64,000 bases of DNA, from assembly GCF_022698145.1 (NCBI RefSeq), contig NZ_JALDAX010000021.1, forward strand, positions 1 to 64,000. The letters are read 5' to 3'. The notes beneath the pieces were generated by a model, which did not search any database, had not been told where the DNA came from, and saw nothing but the letters and a program-made list of their open reading frames with translations. Shown here in pieces: positions 29,885 through 38,847 of this stretch. The stretch comes from Streptomyces spinosisporus. GTDB taxonomy: Bacteria; Actinomycetota; Actinomycetes; Streptomycetales; Streptomycetaceae. The position numbers and the translations under genes were made by a program. Numbering within the stretch: the first letter of the stretch is position 1; each line of letters begins with the position of its first letter.

Positions 29885-29912
29885 ACCATACTCCGCACAC
29901 CGGTCGGTGCAA
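29885..29912 (-). promoter_or_regulatory. Possible second promoter upstream of rpoB
   Basis: TTGCAC (29907-29912) and TATGGT (29885-29890) with 16 bases between, just downstream of the rplL terminator hairpin. A weaker match than the one at 29642; included because its position after a terminator makes sense. Confidence 0.35.
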
Positions 29913-29942
29913 GGCAGCCGCCGCCCGACGCCCCAGAACGCC

Positions 29943-29976
29943 GAAGAGCGACCACCCGGATGGATGATCGCTCTTC
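29943..29976 (-). terminator. Terminator or attenuator after rplL
   Basis: GAAGAGCGA (29943-29951) pairs with TCGCTCTTC (29968-29976), with further pairs inside (CCACC against GGATG). It lies 39 bases past the rplL stop. Attenuation between rplJL and rpoBC, which lets L7/L12 be made in excess over polymerase, is well known in other bacteria. Confidence 0.7.
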
Positions 29977-30015
29977 ACTGCTCAGGCGTTACACGCCCGG
30001 TGGAGCCGAGAGGTC

Positions 30016-30402
30016 TTACTTGACCTCGACCGAGGCGCCGGCGCCCTCGAGGGACTCCTTCGCCTTGTCGGCGGCGTCCTTGGCAACCTTCTCGAGGACG
30101 GGCTTCGGGGCGCCGTCCACCAGGTCCTTGGCCTCCTTCAGGCCGAGGGAGGTCAGCTCACGCACGACCTTGATGACCTGGATCTTCTTGTCGCCGGCGC
30201 CGGTGAGGATGACGTCGAACTCGTCCTTCTCCTCGGCGGCCTCGGCAGCGCCACCGGCGCCACCCGCGGGGGCGGCAACGGCGACGGCCGCGGCGGCGGC
30301 GGTGACGTCGAACTTCTCCTCGAACGCCTTCACGAACTCGGAGAGCTGGATGAGGGTCATGCCCTCGAACTCGGCGAGCAGTTCGTCCTGGGTGAGAGCC
30401 AC
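30016..30402 (-). CDS. rplL: 50S ribosomal protein L7/L12
   Basis: 128 aa. Forms the stalk dimers that recruit translation GTPases. The N-terminal dimerisation helices are LTQDELLAEFEGMTLIQLSE, the Ala/Gly-rich hinge follows at about residues 35-55, and the C-terminal domain has KKIQVIKVVRELTSLGLKEA and KDLVDGAPKPVLE. It lies 126 bases after rplJ. Confidence 0.98.
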   Translation of the reverse strand: MALTQDELLAEFEGMTLIQLSEFVKAFEEKFDVTAAAAAVAVAAPAGGAGGAAEAAEEKDEFDVILTGAGDKKIQVIKVVRELTSLGLKEAKDLVDGAPKPVLEKVAKDAADKAKESLEGAGASVEVK

Positions 30403-30528
30403 GATGGCTTTCCTTCCACTAATTCGGCTGGTGCCGGATGTACATGTCTGGCGGGCGTACGTTCGGCCCGCTACGACCGCTGCCTTGAGGGCCGAAGCCT
30501 TCGGGCGGCAGTCATTTCGCGAGCCGAG

Positions 30529-31059
30529 TTACTCGGCACCGCCCTGCTCGTCCTGCTTGGCGCGAAGCGCGTCCACGGTGCGGACGAGCTTCGACGGGAG
30601 CGCCTGGAAGACCTGAGCAGCCTGCGTCTGCTTGCCCTTCAGGGCGCCCGCCAGCTTGGCGAGCAGAACCTCGCGGGACTCGAGGTCCGCAAGCTTCTTG
30701 ATCTCGTCGGCGGACAGCGCCTTGCCGTCAAGGACACCGCCCTTGATGACGAGATTCGGGTTGTCCTTGGCGAAGTCACGAAGACCCTTCGCCGACTCCA
30801 CCGGGTCACCGGTGACGAAGGCGACCGCCGTCGGACCGTTGAACAGGTCGTCGAGCGTCGAGATCCCGGCCTCGTTGGCCGCAATCTTGGTCAGCGTGTT
30901 CTTCACCACGGCGTACTGGGCGTTCTCACCGAGCGAACGGCGCAGCGTCTTCAGCTGCGCCACGGTGAGACCCCGGTACTCGGTCAGCACGGCGGCGTTC
31001 GAGCTGCGGAACTGCTCCGTCAGCTCGGCCACCGCGGCAGCCTTGTCGGGCCTTGCCAT
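30529..31059 (-). CDS. rplJ: 50S ribosomal protein L10
   Basis: 176 aa. Anchors L7/L12 dimers to the 50S; in many bacteria it represses its own mRNA. Start MARPDKAAAVAELTEQFRSS at the ATG at 31059; also AVLTEYRGLTVAQLKTLRRS. A longer in-frame reading upstream is excluded because it runs through the structured leader. Followed by rplL. Confidence 0.97.
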   Translation of the reverse strand: MARPDKAAAVAELTEQFRSSNAAVLTEYRGLTVAQLKTLRRSLGENAQYAVVKNTLTKIAANEAGISTLDDLFNGPTAVAFVTGDPVESAKGLRDFAKDNPNLVIKGGVLDGKALSADEIKKLADLESREVLLAKLAGALKGKQTQAAQVFQALPSKLVRTVDALRAKQDEQGGAE

Positions 31060-31296
31060 AAGCGTCGGCCTCCTTCCGGGTGATGAGACCGCTCGGAAGG
31101 GCCGGCAAAAACGAAACGCCCCGGCGCAGGCGCACGGGGCGTAGCTCGACCGAAATCCCCTTGGACAGGGGCTTGCCGGGAGCTCTTCCACAGTCACCTG
31201 CGCGGGTCGTCCGCAGTTCAGCGGATCCTTCGGCCACCGGGCCCTCTTGCGAGCACACGGCAACGACCAGCGGTCTTTGGCTTCTTCAGGAGAGTA
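31060..31296 (-). promoter_or_regulatory. Probable L10 leader (autoregulatory mRNA structure)
   Basis: The untranslated leader of rplJ contains a strong hairpin CGCCCCG/CGGGGCG (31117-31123 with 31135-31141) about 58-82 bases before the start codon, plus other pairable GC-rich blocks. rplJ leaders in many bacteria fold into an L10-binding element. I infer the same here from position; I did not fit a covariance model. Confidence 0.5.
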
Positions 31297-31320
31297 CGTG
31301 ACCGGATTGCCGCGAGGCAA
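31291..31320 (-). promoter_or_regulatory. Candidate rplJL promoter
   Basis: TTGCCT (31315-31320) and TACTCT (31291-31296) on the minus strand with an 18-base spacer. It overlaps the hairpin at 31301-31327. Position just upstream of the L10 leader supports it, but the match is moderate. Confidence 0.35.
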
Positions 31321-31327
31321 ATCCGGT
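31301..31327 (-). terminator. Hairpin after the second lipoprotein gene
   Basis: ACCGGATT-GCC (31301-31311) and GGC-AAATCCGGT (31316-31327) form a stem with one bulge and a GCGA loop, starting 10 bases after the stop at 31338. It probably ends the lipoprotein transcript before rplJ. Confidence 0.55.
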
Positions 31328-31337
31328 CCTGCGGCGC

Positions 31338-32207
31338 TCAGCCGGTCTGGGCCCCCTTCATCATCTCGGCCAGGTCGGCGGTGTCCTTGGCGGGCGGGGC
31401 CGCGACGGTCACCGGCTTGTTGTAGTCGAGGAAGGTGATGGTCATGTCCATCGGGCCCTTGTCGGCGTCGCCCCGCATCCGGAACTGCTTGGTGTGGTCG
31501 TCGCCGTCGATCCACATGTCCATGGTCATCGAGTCGATGCCCATCTTCTCGTACTGCTCGAGGCTCTTCTCGCGCTGCTCGCGGACGGTCTTGCTCTCGT
31601 CCTTGAAGGAGGCCTTGAGGTCGGCGAGCGTGACCGTGCCCTTGTAGTGGGTGGTCTTGACGCCCTCGACGGTCTCGGTGCCGACCTTCTTCACGTCCTT
31701 GGAGCCGGTGAGGAAGGTGGAGTCGCTGGCCGGGTTCTTGTCGGCCTGGCCGGCGCCCAGCTGGTCGGCGTTCAGCTCCTTGTCGGCGCCGAGCGCGGAC
31801 ATGTCGAACTTGATCCAGCTCTTGCCGTCCATCTCCTTGGACATCTCGGCGTTGCCGCCGATGTACATGGCGTTGTCCACGAGCCGGATCTCGACCGGGC
31901 CGTCGGTGGCCTGGTCCTTCGCCGTCATCTTCATGCTCATCGCGAGCGGCTTCATGCTCATCGCCGCCTCGCCGGAGATCTGCCCCTCCCCCGGGACCTT
32001 CCCCGTCATGCGGTAACGCAGGGACGTGATGTCCTCGCTGTTCTTCGCGGCCTTGGCGACGGCCGCGGCGGGCGTCATCGCCGGCGACTTCTCCGCGTCC
32101 GCGTCGTCGCCCTTCTGACAGCCCACGGCTCCGGCGGCGAGCAGCAGGGCGGCGAGGCCGGCCCCGGTCGCTCTGCGGCGCACGGAACCACGTACCGAAA
32201 ACTCCAT
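31338..32207 (-). CDS. Lipoprotein, LppX/LprG-like fold
   Basis: 289 aa. Begins MEFSVRGSVRRRATGAG, with a hydrophobic segment and the lipobox AGAVGC, so Cys30 should be lipidated and the protein anchored outside the membrane. The mature part has sequence features of the LppX/LprAFG-type half-barrel family (MYIGGNAEMS, GVKTTHYKGTV, KMGIDSMTMDMWIDGDD). Mycobacterial relatives carry lipids to the outer envelope; the ligand here is unknown. It is a paralogue of the neighbouring gene at 32318. The start is chosen because the signal peptide begins there. Confidence 0.85.
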   Translation of the reverse strand: MEFSVRGSVRRRATGAGLAALLLAAGAVGCQKGDDADAEKSPAMTPAAAVAKAAKNSEDITSLRYRMTGKVPGEGQISGEAAMSMKPLAMSMKMTAKDQATDGPVEIRLVDNAMYIGGNAEMSKEMDGKSWIKFDMSALGADKELNADQLGAGQADKNPASDSTFLTGSKDVKKVGTETVEGVKTTHYKGTVTLADLKASFKDESKTVREQREKSLEQYEKMGIDSMTMDMWIDGDDHTKQFRMRGDADKGPMDMTITFLDYNKPVTVAAPPAKDTADLAEMMKGAQTG

Positions 32208-32317
32208 CGATTTCCCCCCAAAGGAAACTCTTGGCAAATACACAGGTGCCGTGAGCCTAACCTCAGTCGCCTCAGAAGTCTCCCCCAATACCGCACTCAC
32301 CAGGGGAAACTCCGGTC

Positions 32318-33226
32318 TCAGGGGGCCGCGGAGGCGCCGCCCTGCTTCTTCAGCAGCTCCTTGAAGTCCTCGGTGTCAGCCGCCGGGGGCTCCTGGGCGG
32401 AGACCTTCACGCCGTAGTCGCTGTAGTACGCGGTCTGGCTGTACTCACCGGCCGACATCTGGCCCTTCTCGGTCTTCTTCACCAGCAGGTCCTGGTCGTC
32501 GACCCAGATGTCGACGGACTCGGTGGTGACCCCGGCCTGGGTGAGCTGCTTCTTCAGGCCGGCCAGCTGGCTCGCCGTGAGGTTGGAGTTCTTGCCCGCG
32601 AGGTCGGCGACGTCCACCGTGCCCGCGTAGTGCGTGGTGTTCACGCCGCGCACCTTCTCGGTGCCGACCTTCTTGACGTCCCCGGAGGCCAGCAGGAGCT
32701 TCACCGACTGGTTGGGCGTCGTGTTCTGCATCTGGTCCTTGAGATAGGCGCCGGAGCCGCCGCCGAGGTCGGCGAGGTCGTCGTAGCCGTACCGGATCCA
32801 GTGCTTGCCGCCGGCCTGCTGGGCGAACTTCTCGCCCATCTTCGCGTAGTAGGCGTCGGGCAGATAGCGGGCCTGCATCGAGGTGGTGCCCAGCTGGCGC
32901 ATGGTGTCGGCCATGGTGCCGCCGGTGTACGTGATGGTGAGGTTGCCGGTGAGGCCGTCGGACCAGCCGAGGGCGCCGTCGGCCTTTATCGCCATCAGGG
33001 AGCCCATCGTGGTCGTGGACTCGACCTTGGCGGAGTCGGCGCCGTCGGTGGACTTCTCCGCGGTGCGCAGCGCCGCGATGGGGCTGAGGTGCGAGGCGTC
33101 CTTGCCGGACGCCTTGTCGTCCTGGTCGGAGCCCCCCGAGGAGCCCGAGGAGCAGGCGGTCGCCCCCGACAGCGCGGCCACCGCCGCGACGAAGAGACCG
33201 ATCCGGCGCACGCTCGTGCTGTTCAT
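32318..33226 (-). CDS. Lipoprotein, LppX/LprG-like fold (paralogue)
   Basis: 302 aa. Start MNSTSVRRIGLFVAAVAALS with lipobox GATAC (Cys25), followed by a Ser/Gly-rich linker. It shares blocks with the gene at 31338: VKKVGTEKVRGVNTTHYAGTV-type sequence, a VDIWVDDQDLLVKK strand and a PPAADTEDFKELLKK tail. This indicates tandem duplication. It lies between rplA and rplJ, an arrangement seen in other Streptomyces. A terminator separates it from rplA, so independent expression is likely. Confidence 0.85.
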   Translation of the reverse strand: MNSTSVRRIGLFVAAVAALSGATACSSGSSGGSDQDDKASGKDASHLSPIAALRTAEKSTDGADSAKVESTTTMGSLMAIKADGALGWSDGLTGNLTITYTGGTMADTMRQLGTTSMQARYLPDAYYAKMGEKFAQQAGGKHWIRYGYDDLADLGGGSGAYLKDQMQNTTPNQSVKLLLASGDVKKVGTEKVRGVNTTHYAGTVDVADLAGKNSNLTASQLAGLKKQLTQAGVTTESVDIWVDDQDLLVKKTEKGQMSAGEYSQTAYYSDYGVKVSAQEPPAADTEDFKELLKKQGGASAAP

Positions 33227-33301
33227 TCGTCCCCCACCCCTATGCGATTGCTGTGCCTGCACGCTAACGCAGGGCACCGACACCCGTACTGGGAAATGGG
33301 A

Positions 33302-33334
33302 CGGGCCCCGCACCTCGGAAGGTTGCGGGGCCCG
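33302..33334 (-). terminator. Terminator after rplA
   Basis: CGGGCCCCGCA (33302-33312) and TGCGGGGCCCG (33324-33334) form a perfect 11-bp stem with an 11-base loop. It lies 35 bases past the rplA stop and closes the rplKA unit before the lipoprotein genes. Confidence 0.8.
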
Positions 33335-33368
33335 CGTCACAAACGCGTGTGCGCGACTGCCATCGGGA

Positions 33369-34094
33369 TCAGACGGCGGCCGGGTCCTCCTCGACGAGGA
33401 GGTTGCGGGTGCGGTTCGGGTCGACCGGGATACCGGGGCCCATGGTGGTGCTGACCGCGGCCTTCTTGATGTAGCGGCCCTTGGCGGCGGACGGCTTCAG
33501 ACGGAGGATCTCCTCCAGCGCGGCGCCGTAGTTCTCCACCAGCTTGTCGTCGTCGAAGGACGTCTTGCCGATGATGAAGTGCAGGTTCGAGTGCTTGTCG
33601 ACGCGGAACTCGATCTTGCCGCCCTTGATGTCGGAGACGGCCTTGGCGGTGTCCGGGGTCACGGTGCCGGTCTTGGGGTTCGGCATCAGACCACGGGGAC
33701 CGAGCACGCGGCCGAGGCGGCCGACCTTGCCCATGAGGTCCGGGGTGGCGACGACGGCGTCGAAGTCCAGACGCCCCTTCGACACCTCGTCGATCAGCTC
33801 GTCGGCACCGACGATGTCGGCGCCCGCGGCACGCGCGGCCTCGGCACGGTCACCGGTCGCGAAGACCAGGACCCGGGCGGTCTTACCGGTGCCGTGCGGA
33901 AGGTTCACGGTGCCACGGACCATCTGGTCGGCCTTGCGCGGGTCGACACCCAGACGGAAGGCGACCTCGACGGTGCCGTCGAACTTGGTCGTGGAGGTCT
34001 CCTTGGCGAGACGGACGGCCTCGAGCGGGGCGTAGAGCTTGTCCCGGTCGATCTTCTCGTCCGCAGCGCGGAGAGACTTGCTGCGCTTGCTCAC
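33369..34094 (-). CDS. rplA: 50S ribosomal protein L1
   Basis: 241 aa. Forms the L1 stalk at the E site; in many bacteria it represses rplK-rplA translation. Start MSKRSKSLRAADEKIDRDKL; signature MGKVGRLGRVLGPRGLMPNP and GTVTPDTAKAVSDIKGGKIE. Follows rplK by 82 bases. Confidence 0.98.
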   Translation of the reverse strand: MSKRSKSLRAADEKIDRDKLYAPLEAVRLAKETSTTKFDGTVEVAFRLGVDPRKADQMVRGTVNLPHGTGKTARVLVFATGDRAEAARAAGADIVGADELIDEVSKGRLDFDAVVATPDLMGKVGRLGRVLGPRGLMPNPKTGTVTPDTAKAVSDIKGGKIEFRVDKHSNLHFIIGKTSFDDDKLVENYGAALEEILRLKPSAAKGRYIKKAAVSTTMGPGIPVDPNRTRNLLVEEDPAAV

Positions 34095-34176
34095 TGCTTC
34101 TCCTGGTGAGTCTTAGGAGTCGTGGTCCGGGCCGAGCAGGCCCTGCCACTTCTGCTGATGTACAGGGGGTTGGGGC

Positions 34177-34611
34177 TCAGCCCTCGACCGTGACGCCCAT
34201 GGAACGCGCGGTGCCGGCGATGATCTTCGCGGCGGCGTCCAGGTCGTTGGCGTTCAGGTCGGGCATCTTGGTGGTGGCGATCTCGCGGACCTGCGCCTGG
34301 GTGATCTTGGCGACCTTGGTCTTGTGCGGCTCGCCGGAGCCCTTCTCCACGCCCGCGGCCTTGAGGATCATCTTGGCGGCCGGCGGCGTCTTGGTGATGA
34401 AGGTGAAGGAGCGGTCCTCATAGACCGTGATCTCCACCGGGATCACCCAGCCACGCTGCGACTCGGTCGCGGCGTTGTACGCCTTGCAGAACTCCATGAT
34501 GTTGACGCCGTGCTGACCCAGCGCGGGGCCGACCGGCGGGGCCGGGTTGGCGGCACCGGCCTGGATCTGGAGCTTGATGAGCCCCGTGACCTTCTTCTTC
34601 TTGGGAGGCAT
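34177..34611 (-). CDS. rplK: 50S ribosomal protein L11
   Basis: 144 aa. Forms the GTPase-associated centre with 23S rRNA; needed for RelA activation and the target of thiostrepton in complex with rRNA. Start MPPKKKKVTGLIKLQIQAGA; the proline-rich PAPPVGPALGQHGVNIMEF is the family signature. Separated from nusG by a U-tailed terminator. Confidence 0.98.
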   Translation of the reverse strand: MPPKKKKVTGLIKLQIQAGAANPAPPVGPALGQHGVNIMEFCKAYNAATESQRGWVIPVEITVYEDRSFTFITKTPPAAKMILKAAGVEKGSGEPHKTKVAKITQAQVREIATTKMPDLNANDLDAAAKIIAGTARSMGVTVEG

Positions 34612-34682
34612 TGCTCTCCGGGTCCTTTCGGTTCGGGTCCTGCCTGCCTACGGGGACCACCCGAACGCAGGCATACCGCACA

Positions 34683-34710
34683 ACGATAACGGGTATGGAT
34701 GCGCGGCCAA
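34683..34710 (-). promoter_or_regulatory. Candidate rplKA promoter
   Basis: TTGGCC (34705-34710) and TATCGT (34683-34688) on the minus strand with a 16-base spacer, right after the nusG terminator and 72 bases before the rplK start. Position supports it; the match is moderate. Confidence 0.4.
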
Positions 34711-34713
34711 AAA

Positions 34714-34758
34714 CCGAGCAGGTCAGACAAGCAGCGAGCGCTCGCCTGACCTGGTCGG
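34714..34758 (-). terminator. Rho-independent terminator after nusG
   Basis: On the minus strand CAGGTCAG (34753-34746) pairs with CTGACCTG (34726-34719), extended by CCGA/TCGG and followed by TTTTT. This is a rare classical U-tailed terminator for Streptomyces. It ends the trnW-secE-nusG unit. Confidence 0.85.
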
Positions 34759-34787
34759 AAGCTCTGTGAAGCTCAGAACAGAAGAGG

Positions 34788-35630
34788 CTAGTTCTTCTGG
34801 ATCTGGTCGAAGGAGAGCTCGACCGGCGTCTCGCGGCCGAAGATCTCCACCAGGCCCTTGACCTTCTTCGAGTCGGGGTTGATCTCGTTGATGGTCGCCT
34901 GGAGCGTGGCGAACGGGCCGTCGGTGACGGTGACCGAGTCGCCGACCTCGAAGTCCAGCACCTGGACCTCGACCTTGCGCTGCGGGGCGGGCTTGCCCTC
35001 GGCCTCGGCGGCCTCGCGGGCGGCCTTCTCCTCGGCCTCCGGGGCGAGCATCTTGACGATCTCGTCCAGGGTCAGCGGGTAGGGGTCGTAGGCGTTGCCC
35101 ACGAAGCCGGTGACGCCGGGGGTGTTGCGGACGACGCCCCAGGACTCGTTCGTCAGGTCCATGCGGACCAGGACGTAGCCCGGGAGCTTGTTCTGCTTGA
35201 TGGTCTTGCGGTCGCCGTTCTTGATCTGGACGACCTCTTCCTGCGGCACCTCGGCCTGGAAGATGTAGTCCTCGACGTTCAGCGAGACGGCGCGCTGCTC
35301 GAGGTTGGTCTTCACGCGGTTCTCGTAGCCGGCGTAGGTGTGGATGACGTACCACTCGCCGGGCAGCGTGCGCAGTTCCTCGCGGAGGGCCACGACCGGG
35401 TCGACCGGCTCGGCCTCTTCTTCCTCTGCGGCCTCTTCCTCGGCCGCGGCTTCCTGCGGGGCCGCTTCGTCGTCCACGACCGTCACGGCGGCCTCCTCGG
35501 CGGGCTCGCCCGCCTCGGCCTCGGCAGCCTCGAACTCGTCCTGCTCGTCCGCGCCCTCGACGATGTCGAGCTCGTCGTCCACGGACTCGTTCGGCTCGAT
35601 GGCGTCGTCGTTCAGGTTCGTGTCAGACAC
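34788..35630 (-). CDS. nusG: Transcription elongation/antitermination factor NusG
   Basis: 280 aa versus about 180 in E. coli. NusG binds polymerase to control pausing and links it to Rho or to the ribosome through S10. The extra ~100 N-terminal residues are very acidic and Ala-rich (EEEAEPVDPVV and similar). The NGN domain starts near LPGEWYVIHTYAGYENRVKT, and the C-terminal KOW domain has VGDSVTVTDGPFATLQATIN. Acidic N-terminal extensions are usual in Streptomyces NusG. Confidence 0.96.
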   Translation of the reverse strand: MSDTNLNDDAIEPNESVDDELDIVEGADEQDEFEAAEAEAGEPAEEAAVTVVDDEAAPQEAAAEEEAAEEEEAEPVDPVVALREELRTLPGEWYVIHTYAGYENRVKTNLEQRAVSLNVEDYIFQAEVPQEEVVQIKNGDRKTIKQNKLPGYVLVRMDLTNESWGVVRNTPGVTGFVGNAYDPYPLTLDEIVKMLAPEAEEKAAREAAEAEGKPAPQRKVEVQVLDFEVGDSVTVTDGPFATLQATINEINPDSKKVKGLVEIFGRETPVELSFDQIQKN

Positions 35631-35672
35631 GGTGGCTGCTTCTTCCTGGATACATAGGGGTGGAACACGCGA

Positions 35673-35700
35673 AAGGGGCGCCGGGTACCTCGGCGCCCTT
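35673..35700 (-). other. Hairpin between secE and nusG
   Basis: GGGCGCCG (35676-35683) and CGGCGCCC (35691-35698) form a perfect 8-bp stem in the 80-base gap. It is probably an mRNA processing or attenuation site, because the two genes are normally cotranscribed. Confidence 0.5.
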
Positions 35701-35710
35701 CGCTCTCGGC

Positions 35711-35995
35711 TCAGCCGAAGACGTACTTGGCCGCGTGGTTGAGCCCATAGTCAATCACGGTCACCAGGCCGATCATGATGACGACGAAGACAATCACCAC
35801 GCTGGTGTACGTCGTCAGCTGGTTGCGCGTGGGCCAGACGACCTTGCGGAGTTCGGCAACCACCTGGCGGTAGAAGAGGGCAAGCCTCTTGAACGGACCC
35901 TTCTTGGCCCGCTTGCCGCCCTTGCGGGTCTTCTTGGGCTCCTGTGCCTCGTCCTGGGCATCAGGCGTGTCGATGGAGCCCACGGCGTCCGCCAT
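35711..35995 (-). CDS. secE: Preprotein translocase subunit SecE
   Basis: 94 aa. The clamp subunit of the SecYEG channel. An N-terminal charged region (QEPKKTRKGGKRAKKG) precedes the amphipathic helix FKRLALFYRQVVAELRKVVW and a single membrane segment (TYTSVVIVFVVIMIGLVTVI). The order tRNA-Trp, secE, nusG is conserved in actinobacteria. Confidence 0.97.
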   Translation of the reverse strand: MADAVGSIDTPDAQDEAQEPKKTRKGGKRAKKGPFKRLALFYRQVVAELRKVVWPTRNQLTTYTSVVIVFVVIMIGLVTVIDYGLNHAAKYVFG

Positions 35996-36098
35996 TCGTC
36001 CTCACCTGTTCCCGGGTCGTGGCCGTGCCGCGCCCGGTCTGAGCCGCACGGCTGTGCATTGCTGTACGTACGCGCACACCTGGCGAAGGTGTGTGTAG

Positions 36099-36171
36099 CA
36101 GGGCCGGAGGGACTTGAACCCCCAACCGCCGGTTTTGGAGACCGGTGCTCTACCAATTGAGCTACGACCCT
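36099..36171 (-). tRNA. tRNA-Trp (anticodon CCA)
   Basis: 73 nt. The acceptor stem AGGGTCG/CGGCCCT closes with one wobble pair. The anticodon loop CTCCAAA gives anticodon CCA. The T arm holds GGTTCAAGTCC. CCA is not encoded. It leads the secE-nusG transcript. Confidence 0.97.
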
Positions 36172-36255
36172 TTGTGTGTCCCCCAACGTACCGCATCCGG
36201 ACGAGTGCTCGGTGTGCACCGTCCGTGCGCGGCAGCTGATGGCCAACGAGGTGAG

Positions 36256-36285
36256 AGTGTACGTGGTCCGAAGCGCCCCGTCGAA
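36256..36285 (-). promoter_or_regulatory. Candidate promoter for trnW-secE-nusG
   Basis: TTCGAC (36280-36285) and TACACT (36256-36261) on the minus strand with an 18-base spacer, about 78 bases upstream of the mature tRNA end. The -10 match is good, the -35 fair. Confidence 0.45.
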
Positions 36286-36453
36286 CAGAAAGCGCCCGTA
36301 GGGGCCTTGGGGCAGGAGGACCGCCGGGAAAGGCCCGGAAGATCACCCAGGCCGTACGGGGATTTGGGACGGGTGTTCAACGGCCGACCCGTGGATGTTC
36401 AGTCTGTGAAACCCGCGTGCCGCGCCGGTTTCCGGTCTGGAACGATGGGCCCC

Positions 36454-37680
<1,227 letters not shown>

Positions 37681-37694
37681 CGTCGCCGTACCGA

Positions 37695-37727
37695 ACGGGC
37701 CACCTCGCTGGGGGTGGCCCGTTTTTT
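37695..37727 (+). terminator. Rho-independent terminator after the aminotransferase gene
   Basis: ACGGGCCACC (37695-37704) pairs perfectly with GGTGGCCCGT (37713-37722), and the stem is followed by TTTTT. It starts 15 bases after the stop codon and is one of the clearest terminators in the window. Confidence 0.92.
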
Positions 37728-37795
37728 CGTGCGAGCAAGACCACGTACGGGGAATCCGCTACCGGGACGGCCGGGACGTACGGCAGGATCCTGGA

Positions 37796-38836
37796 ATGGA
37801 GCGTGTACGTGATGTCTCTGAGCTGCCGAAGGCCCATCTGCATCTGCATTTCACCGGGTCGATGCGGCCCACCACCGTCCTGGAGCTGGCCGACAAGTAC
37901 GGCGTACGGCTGCCCGAGACGCTGACCGAGGCGCTGACCAGCGGGGAGCCGCCGAGGCTGCGGGCGACGGACGAGCGGGGCTGGTTCCGCTTCCAGCGGC
38001 TGTACGACGCCGCCCGCTCGTGTCTGCGGGAGCCCGAGGACATCCGGCGGCTGGTGCGGGAGGCGGCCGAGGAGGATCTGAAGGACGGTTCGGGCTGGCT
38101 GGAGATCCAGGTGGACCCGACGTCGTACGCGCCCCGTCTGGGCGGTCTGATCCCGGCGCTGGAGATCATCCTGGACGCGGTGGAGACGACGATGCGGGAG
38201 ACGGGTCTCGGGATGCGGGTGCTGGTCGCCGCGAACCGGATGAAGCACCCTCTGGACGCCCGCACGCTGGCCCGGCTGGCCGTGCGGTACGCGGAGCGCG
38301 GGGTGGTCGGCTTCGGCCTGTCGAACGACGAACGCCGGGGCATGGCACGGGACTTCGACCGGGCGTTCGCGATCGCCCGCGACGGCGGGCTGCTGTCGGC
38401 CCCGCACGGCGGCGAGCTGACGGGTCCGGCCTCGGTCCGTGACTGCCTGGACGACCTGCACGCGCACCGCATCGGGCACGGTGTGCGGGCGGCGGAGGAC
38501 CCGCGGCTGCTGGAGCGCCTCGCGCGCAGGGGCGTGACGTGCGAGGTGTGCCCGGCCTCGAACGTGGCCCTCGGTGTGTACGAGAAGCCGGAGGACGTGC
38601 CGCTGCGGACCTTCCTCGACGCCGGCGTCCCGATGGCGCTCGGTGCCGACGACCCGCTGCTGTTCGGCTCGCGGCTCGCCGCCCAGTACGAGATCGCCCG
38701 CCACCACCACGACTTCACGGACGCGGAACTGGCGGAACTGGCCCGCCAGTCGGTACGGGCCTCGGCGGCACCGGAGGATGTGAAGACGAAGCTGTTGTCG
38801 GGCGTCGACGACTGGCTGAGCGCGCCGGTGGACTGA
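37796..38836 (+). CDS. Adenosine deaminase family enzyme
   Basis: 346 aa. Metal-dependent deaminase fold with PKAHLHLHFTGSMRPTTVLE (metal HxH), APHGGELTG (catalytic Glu), AHRIGHG (proton-transfer His) and ALGADDPLLF (metal Asp). In standard adenosine deaminases the first motif is HxHxDG, with an Asp that holds the 5'-hydroxyl of the ribose; here that position is Thr (HFTG). The substrate may therefore differ from adenosine; 6-aminodeoxyfutalosine of menaquinone synthesis is one option known for some actinobacterial relatives. The ATG at 37796 gives family length. Confidence 0.85.
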   Translation: MERVRDVSELPKAHLHLHFTGSMRPTTVLELADKYGVRLPETLTEALTSGEPPRLRATDERGWFRFQRLYDAARSCLREPEDIRRLVREAAEEDLKDGSGWLEIQVDPTSYAPRLGGLIPALEIILDAVETTMRETGLGMRVLVAANRMKHPLDARTLARLAVRYAERGVVGFGLSNDERRGMARDFDRAFAIARDGGLLSAPHGGELTGPASVRDCLDDLHAHRIGHGVRAAEDPRLLERLARRGVTCEVCPASNVALGVYEKPEDVPLRTFLDAGVPMALGADDPLLFGSRLAAQYEIARHHHDFTDAELAELARQSVRASAAPEDVKTKLLSGVDDWLSAPVD

Positions 38837-38847
38837 TGGTGTTGCCC

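Larger units (their letters stand above)
29459..30015 (-). promoter_or_regulatory. rplL-rpoB intergenic region, no gene
   Basis: A 557-base region. From the rplL end it holds a terminator-like hairpin (29943-29976), a weaker promoter candidate (29885-29912), a strong promoter candidate (29642-29670) and a leader of about 175 bases to rpoB. It contains a short open frame (29507-29848, minus) that I regard as chance because the promoter lies within it. Confidence 0.7.
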
